DNA from: JANWJE01 sp044326545
Lineage (GTDB): Bacteria; Chlamydiota; Chlamydiia; Chlamydiales; Parachlamydiaceae
DNA: 64,000 bases
Assembly: GCA_044326545.1 (NCBI GenBank)
Contig: JBIRBM010000009.1
Location: 6,442 to 70,441 of the forward strand
Direction: 5' to 3'
A program made the position numbers and the translations under genes. The first letter of the stretch is position 1; each line of letters starts with the position of its first letter. The notes under the pieces were generated by a model. The model ran no database searches. It had not been told where the DNA came from and was given only the letters and a program-made list of their open reading frames with translations. Shown here piece by piece: positions 60,875-64,000 of this stretch.

Positions 60875-62200
60875 ATGATTCACCCCCTTATCATGAGTCT
60901 AGTTTATCTTTTTCTGTTAGGGACCCCGCTCCTCTTTTCGGTTGAGGAAAACACCTCTCTCTTGCTCAAAAATCAGACACAGGTCGATGATTCTGAAGCA
61001 CTGCACACCCTGCCTGATGCACATATCGCCACGTTTGAATCTCAACTCAAAGCGGGTGAAACATGTCATCGCTCTTATCACCATTTAAATGGTCTGGATG
61101 GAAAACGACAATCGATCAAAAAAAAATCAAACAAAAACCGTGGATTTTCATTTGCTGTGATGGGTGACACAGCGTATTACATGCAAGATGAAGAAAGATT
61201 AATCCGTTTGATCCATCATGTGCTCAATAAAGAAGAGCTGGCTTTTGTTGTCCACGTTGGGGATCAACAAAATGATCCCTCAGGAACAGATATTGGATTG
61301 AGCAGTACTCCAAGTACGCCGATTGCATTAACGGCCGCCCAATTTATCCCAAAGCGTCATATTTTATGGCAGATTCGACATCCCTTTATCATCACTCCGG
61401 GTGATAACGATTGGGCCGATACGATCAGGGAACCCGATGGCCCATTAATCGGACAAGCTCCGTTTCCTCCAAATCCTGATCCTATTGCAACTCTTGAGAG
61501 CTTCAGAGACGTTTATTATCGACAAGGAACGAATGTGAAGTTTCCATTTAAAATGGTCAGCCAGTCAAAAGAGCAGCCTCAATATTCAGAATTTATAGAA
61601 AACAAGCGTTGGATCTATCAAGGGATTGTTTTTTTAACTTTACATACCATCAGTTTAAACAACGGCCTTGAGCCGGGGCCATCGCCATTTCCATCTGCTG
61701 TTCAAGCCGTTATCGATGAAAGTGTGGGCAATGGAGGTTTTCAAGGTAGAATCAATGCAGGTGAAGCATGGTTGACGGAGGCTTTTAACGTGGCTGATGC
61801 AATTGATGCAAAAGGGATTGTGATTTTCACTCATGTTCCAACTTCAGGAACGAGCATGAGAGGGGTCTATGACTTTAGAACTCCAACCGGTGGATATGAG
61901 GGGCTGATGACCATCATGCGCAATAGAACGCTGGAATGCCTACCCAAAAAACGGCAAGTGTTGGTCTGTTTTGGAGACGGCCATTTCTTCACTATTTCTA
62001 AGCCTCTTCCAGTTGGAGGAACCTATCCACCCACCGATACGACAGCACAGGACTTAAATTTACTGCCAAATTTTACAGCGATCGAAACGCCCGGCAGTTC
62101 ATTTAGTCGGATAACCGGTGCACAAGGAAGAGTGAAAATCGAAGTCGATTTTAAAAAGCCCAGTTTATTCAGCATTTATAGCTCTGTTAACACCTTGTGA
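60875..62200 (+). CDS. Secreted calcineurin-like phosphoesterase
   Basis: 441 residues with a signal peptide (LIMSLVYLFLLGTPLLFSVEEN, cut probably near residue 22). The metallophosphoesterase core follows: FAVMGDTAYY (D98), VVHVGDQQND (D130), TPGDNDW in place of the usual GNHE, FTHVPTSG and FGDGHFFTISK as the closing GHxH-like motif. Two-metal phosphoesterases of this type hydrolyse phosphomono- or diesters. It should act in the periplasm or outside. Substrate unknown. A hairpin lies at 62222-62239. The start has AAAGGAG immediately upstream. Confidence 0.8.
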   Translation: MIHPLIMSLVYLFLLGTPLLFSVEENTSLLLKNQTQVDDSEALHTLPDAHIATFESQLKAGETCHRSYHHLNGLDGKRQSIKKKSNKNRGFSFAVMGDTAYYMQDEERLIRLIHHVLNKEELAFVVHVGDQQNDPSGTDIGLSSTPSTPIALTAAQFIPKRHILWQIRHPFIITPGDNDWADTIREPDGPLIGQAPFPPNPDPIATLESFRDVYYRQGTNVKFPFKMVSQSKEQPQYSEFIENKRWIYQGIVFLTLHTISLNNGLEPGPSPFPSAVQAVIDESVGNGGFQGRINAGEAWLTEAFNVADAIDAKGIVIFTHVPTSGTSMRGVYDFRTPTGGYEGLMTIMRNRTLECLPKKRQVLVCFGDGHFFTISKPLPVGGTYPPTDTTAQDLNLLPNFTAIETPGSSFSRITGAQGRVKIEVDFKKPSLFSIYSSVNTL

Positions 62201-62221
62201 ATCTTTCTTCCCACACTTATA

Positions 62222-62239
62222 GCCTGTTTTCAAACAGGC
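62222..62239 (+). terminator. Short hairpin after the phosphoesterase gene
   Basis: GCCTGTTT and AAACAGGC pair over TC, 22 bases after the stop codon, without a T tract. AGCCTGTT also resembles the AGAACCTGTT repeat ends, so it could be a repeat remnant rather than a terminator. Confidence 0.4.
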
Positions 62240-62380
62240 AATAAGATCCTCTGTCTTTAAGAGAAGAGAGATTTTGAATGTCGATCGATTTTAATCATCA
62301 TTTTTTCACATCTTCTTGCTTAAAACGTCTGATTTCATTAATTTTTGAGATTTAGATTTTGAGACGGAAGGAGGGTTGTT

Positions 62381-63772
62381 ATGGTTCACATTAAAATCTC
62401 TAAAGGACTTGATATTCCAATCGCCGGAAAGCCCACAGGTGCGCCGCAACTGTTTGTCCCGGCAGGGGAAATTTCTCCTAGTCCCGTTCCTCATCATATT
62501 GGGTTGGATCTATCCCCTTTTGACGACATGAAATTTAAGGTCCTCGTAAGAATAGGGGATAAGGTAAAACTGGGGCAGCCGCTCTTAGAAGATAAAGATT
62601 CACTTGGCCGATACTTTGTTTCTCCTGCCGGCGGAGTCGTTCGTGAAATTCGACGGGGCCTTAAAAGGCGTTTACTCAATATCATCATCGACCTAGACAA
62701 AGAAGAAGAAATTGAGCAACACCCCTCTTTGAATCCTAAACAGATTTCCAAAGAGGAATTAATCGAACGGTTAAAACTCGGGGGACTTTTTACCCATATC
62801 CGCCAGCGCCCTTTTAATTCATTAGCCAACCCCAATAAGATGCCGCGGACTATTTTCGTCAAAGGATTAGAATCGGCTCCCTTTACCCCTGACCCAGAGC
62901 TGCAAGTTCAAGGATATGAAAAAGAATTTCAAGTAGGATTGGATGCTTTAAGCCGATTAACCGATGGCTCCGTTCACCTTGTTTACCGGCAGGGATCAAC
63001 TTGCAAAGCATTTCTTAATGCACAAGGCGTACAGAAACATACCGCAGAAGGGCCTCACCCCATTGCAAATCCTTCGTTGCATATTTCAAAAATTGATCCA
63101 ATCGATTCTCCGGATGATGTCATTTGGACTGTCTCATCACATGATGTCGTCGCAATCGGATATTTTCTCCTTCATGGCCAATATTTTGTCTCCCGGATCA
63201 TCAGTATTGCAGGAAATGGAATAATAGAAGGACAACGAGGATATTTTAAAGTGCGTGAAGGGTACCCGATAGCCTTATTGGTTTCGGGAAGAATCGAGAA
63301 GGGAGCAGTCCGTTTAATCTCTGGCAATCCTCTGACGGGGCACGAAGTTCAAGGTGACGATTATCTTGGATTTGAAGACACTGTTTTTTGCGCCATTCCA
63401 GAAAATCACGATCGAGAATTTTTGCATTTCTTCCGATTAGGGGCAAATAAATACACATTTAGCGGCGCTTATTTGTCGGGACACCTCGATAATCGCCATC
63501 GCGATTATCCGTTTACAACCCATCAACATGGTGAGCATCGAGCCTTTATTGATAGTTCAATGAGCGATGATGTGATGCCTTTTAATATTTCCACTATGCA
63601 CTTAGTGAAGGCGGTCTTAGCTGAGGATTATGATTTAGCCGCCGAACTGGGGCTTTTAGAAATTGATAGTGAAGACTTCGCTCTTCCAAGCTTTGTTAAT
63701 CCCTCTAAAATTGAAATGATCGATATTATCAAGAAGGGCCTCCGCCGCTATGCTGCGGATGTTCTGAAATAA
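62381..63772 (+). CDS. nqrA: Na+-translocating NADH-quinone reductase subunit A
   Basis: Subunit A of the sodium-pumping NADH:ubiquinone oxidoreductase (Na+-NQR), the respiratory entry point of chlamydiae; it lies on the cytoplasmic side and contributes to quinone binding. The N terminus MVHIKISKGLDIPIAGKP, the barrel-sandwich segment VLVRIGDKVKLGQPLLEDK and SPAGGVVREIRRG (about 80-93) are typical; the C terminus carries NGIIEGQRGYFKVREGYP and the DLAAELGLLEID end. 463 residues is full length. GGAGG lies about seven bases upstream. The other nqr genes are not adjacent, as in Chlamydia. Confidence 0.97.
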   Translation: MVHIKISKGLDIPIAGKPTGAPQLFVPAGEISPSPVPHHIGLDLSPFDDMKFKVLVRIGDKVKLGQPLLEDKDSLGRYFVSPAGGVVREIRRGLKRRLLNIIIDLDKEEEIEQHPSLNPKQISKEELIERLKLGGLFTHIRQRPFNSLANPNKMPRTIFVKGLESAPFTPDPELQVQGYEKEFQVGLDALSRLTDGSVHLVYRQGSTCKAFLNAQGVQKHTAEGPHPIANPSLHISKIDPIDSPDDVIWTVSSHDVVAIGYFLLHGQYFVSRIISIAGNGIIEGQRGYFKVREGYPIALLVSGRIEKGAVRLISGNPLTGHEVQGDDYLGFEDTVFCAIPENHDREFLHFFRLGANKYTFSGAYLSGHLDNRHRDYPFTTHQHGEHRAFIDSSMSDDVMPFNISTMHLVKAVLAEDYDLAAELGLLEIDSEDFALPSFVNPSKIEMIDIIKKGLRRYAADVLK

Positions 63773-63855
63773 TGCCATTTTCAAGAAATGAAGCCCTATA
63801 CGCATTCAAGCTCAAAGTGCAAATGCCGGCTGCGTGAAAGCTCTCTGGAATAGAA

Positions 63856-63883
63856 CCCACATTCCGCTAGTGGGCTGTTTTTT
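63856..63883 (+). terminator. Rho-independent terminator of nqrA
   Basis: CCCAC (63856-63860) and GTGGG (63870-63874) form a stem followed by CTGTTTTTTCTT. Located 84 bases after the nqrA stop. Confidence 0.65.
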
Positions 63884-63893
63884 CTTCGATTTC

Positions 63894-64000
63894 TCGATTT
63901 TTGATCTGAATTTGACAGATTTTGAACAATATTTCATTCAATATTGCCGCAAAATTTGCAAATCCAGCTGAAAAAACGATAAATTCGAATCAAAAATAGC
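63894..64000. repeat. Possible fold-back running off the window end
   Basis: GATTTTTGATCTGAATTTGA on the left resembles the reverse complement of the last bases (ATTTTTGATTCGAATTTA), and CAATATT occurs on both arms. AATATTGCCGCAAA also occurs in the centre of the fold-back at 41322-41484. The pairing is loose and the right side is cut by the window, so this is tentative. Confidence 0.35.

Overview
The window looks like the chromosome of an environmental chlamydia (Parachlamydiales/Waddlia-like). The pointers are a GreA with a very long N-terminal extension, a topoisomerase I ending in a SWIB domain, NqrA, a chlamydia-type ParB, a UAP-type UDP-sugar pyrophosphorylase close to gpsA, and many eukaryote-like proteins of effector type. 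Family and species cannot be fixed from sequence reading alone. No phage, CRISPR, rRNA or intact insertion sequence was seen. One tRNA (Ala, GGC) is present.

Layout. 0-8.3 kb: end of a UDP-sugar pyrophosphorylase gene, a lipoprotein, then a minus-strand housekeeping operon greA-rdgB-NYN-gpsA-nnr. 8.3-16.4 kb: a repeat-rich spacer, a kinase-like protein, a 981-residue protein with a PLP fold-type-I-like core, a small hypothetical gene and mutY. 16.3-32.2 kb: a glycosyltransferase, a giant 4246-codon gene with a helicase-like core of the eukaryotic DUF3638/DUF3645 type, and a 704-residue membrane protein. 32.3-39.8 kb: minus-strand housekeeping genes (dprA, topA, tyrB, mreC, glycosyltransferase) with tRNA-Ala on the opposite strand. 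39.8-44.6 kb: a small DMT membrane protein, a repeat-filled 1.1 kb spacer, a membrane/TPR-like protein, parB and a sugar-nucleotide epimerase. 44.5-53.2 kb: an accessory cluster (lipase-like hydrolase, two mitochondrial-carrier-family proteins, an ART-like protein, a tandem CsaA-like tRNA-binding protein, a haem-oxygenase-fold protein with a mitochondrial-presequence-like N terminus, and BrnQ). 53.5-64 kb: a 1247-residue protein with a TENT5/FAM46-like nucleotidyltransferase domain, a small membrane protein, a YjbH-like outer-membrane protein, a secreted calcineurin-like phosphoesterase and nqrA.

The most interesting part is 46.3-53.2 kb. Two bacterial copies of the mitochondrial carrier fold flank a gene whose N terminus reads like a matrix-targeting presequence with an R-x-Y/S cleavage site. 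Together they suggest a group of proteins aimed at host mitochondria; this is an inference. Around them, at least three families of intergenic fold-back repeats (termini TAGGGCGTGTCATCAATTG, AGAACCTGTTCA and ACTCACCTTACG) are scattered through nearly every long spacer.

Functionally, the housekeeping genes cover DNA topology, repair and uptake (topA, mutY, dprA, parB), transcription (greA), nucleotide and cofactor sanitation (rdgB, nnr), lipid precursor supply (gpsA), cell-division/shape (mreC), sodium-coupled respiration (nqrA), amino acid metabolism and uptake (tyrB, brnQ) and surface sugars (UDP-sugar enzymes, two glycosyltransferases, YjbH-like). The accessory genes look mainly host-directed.
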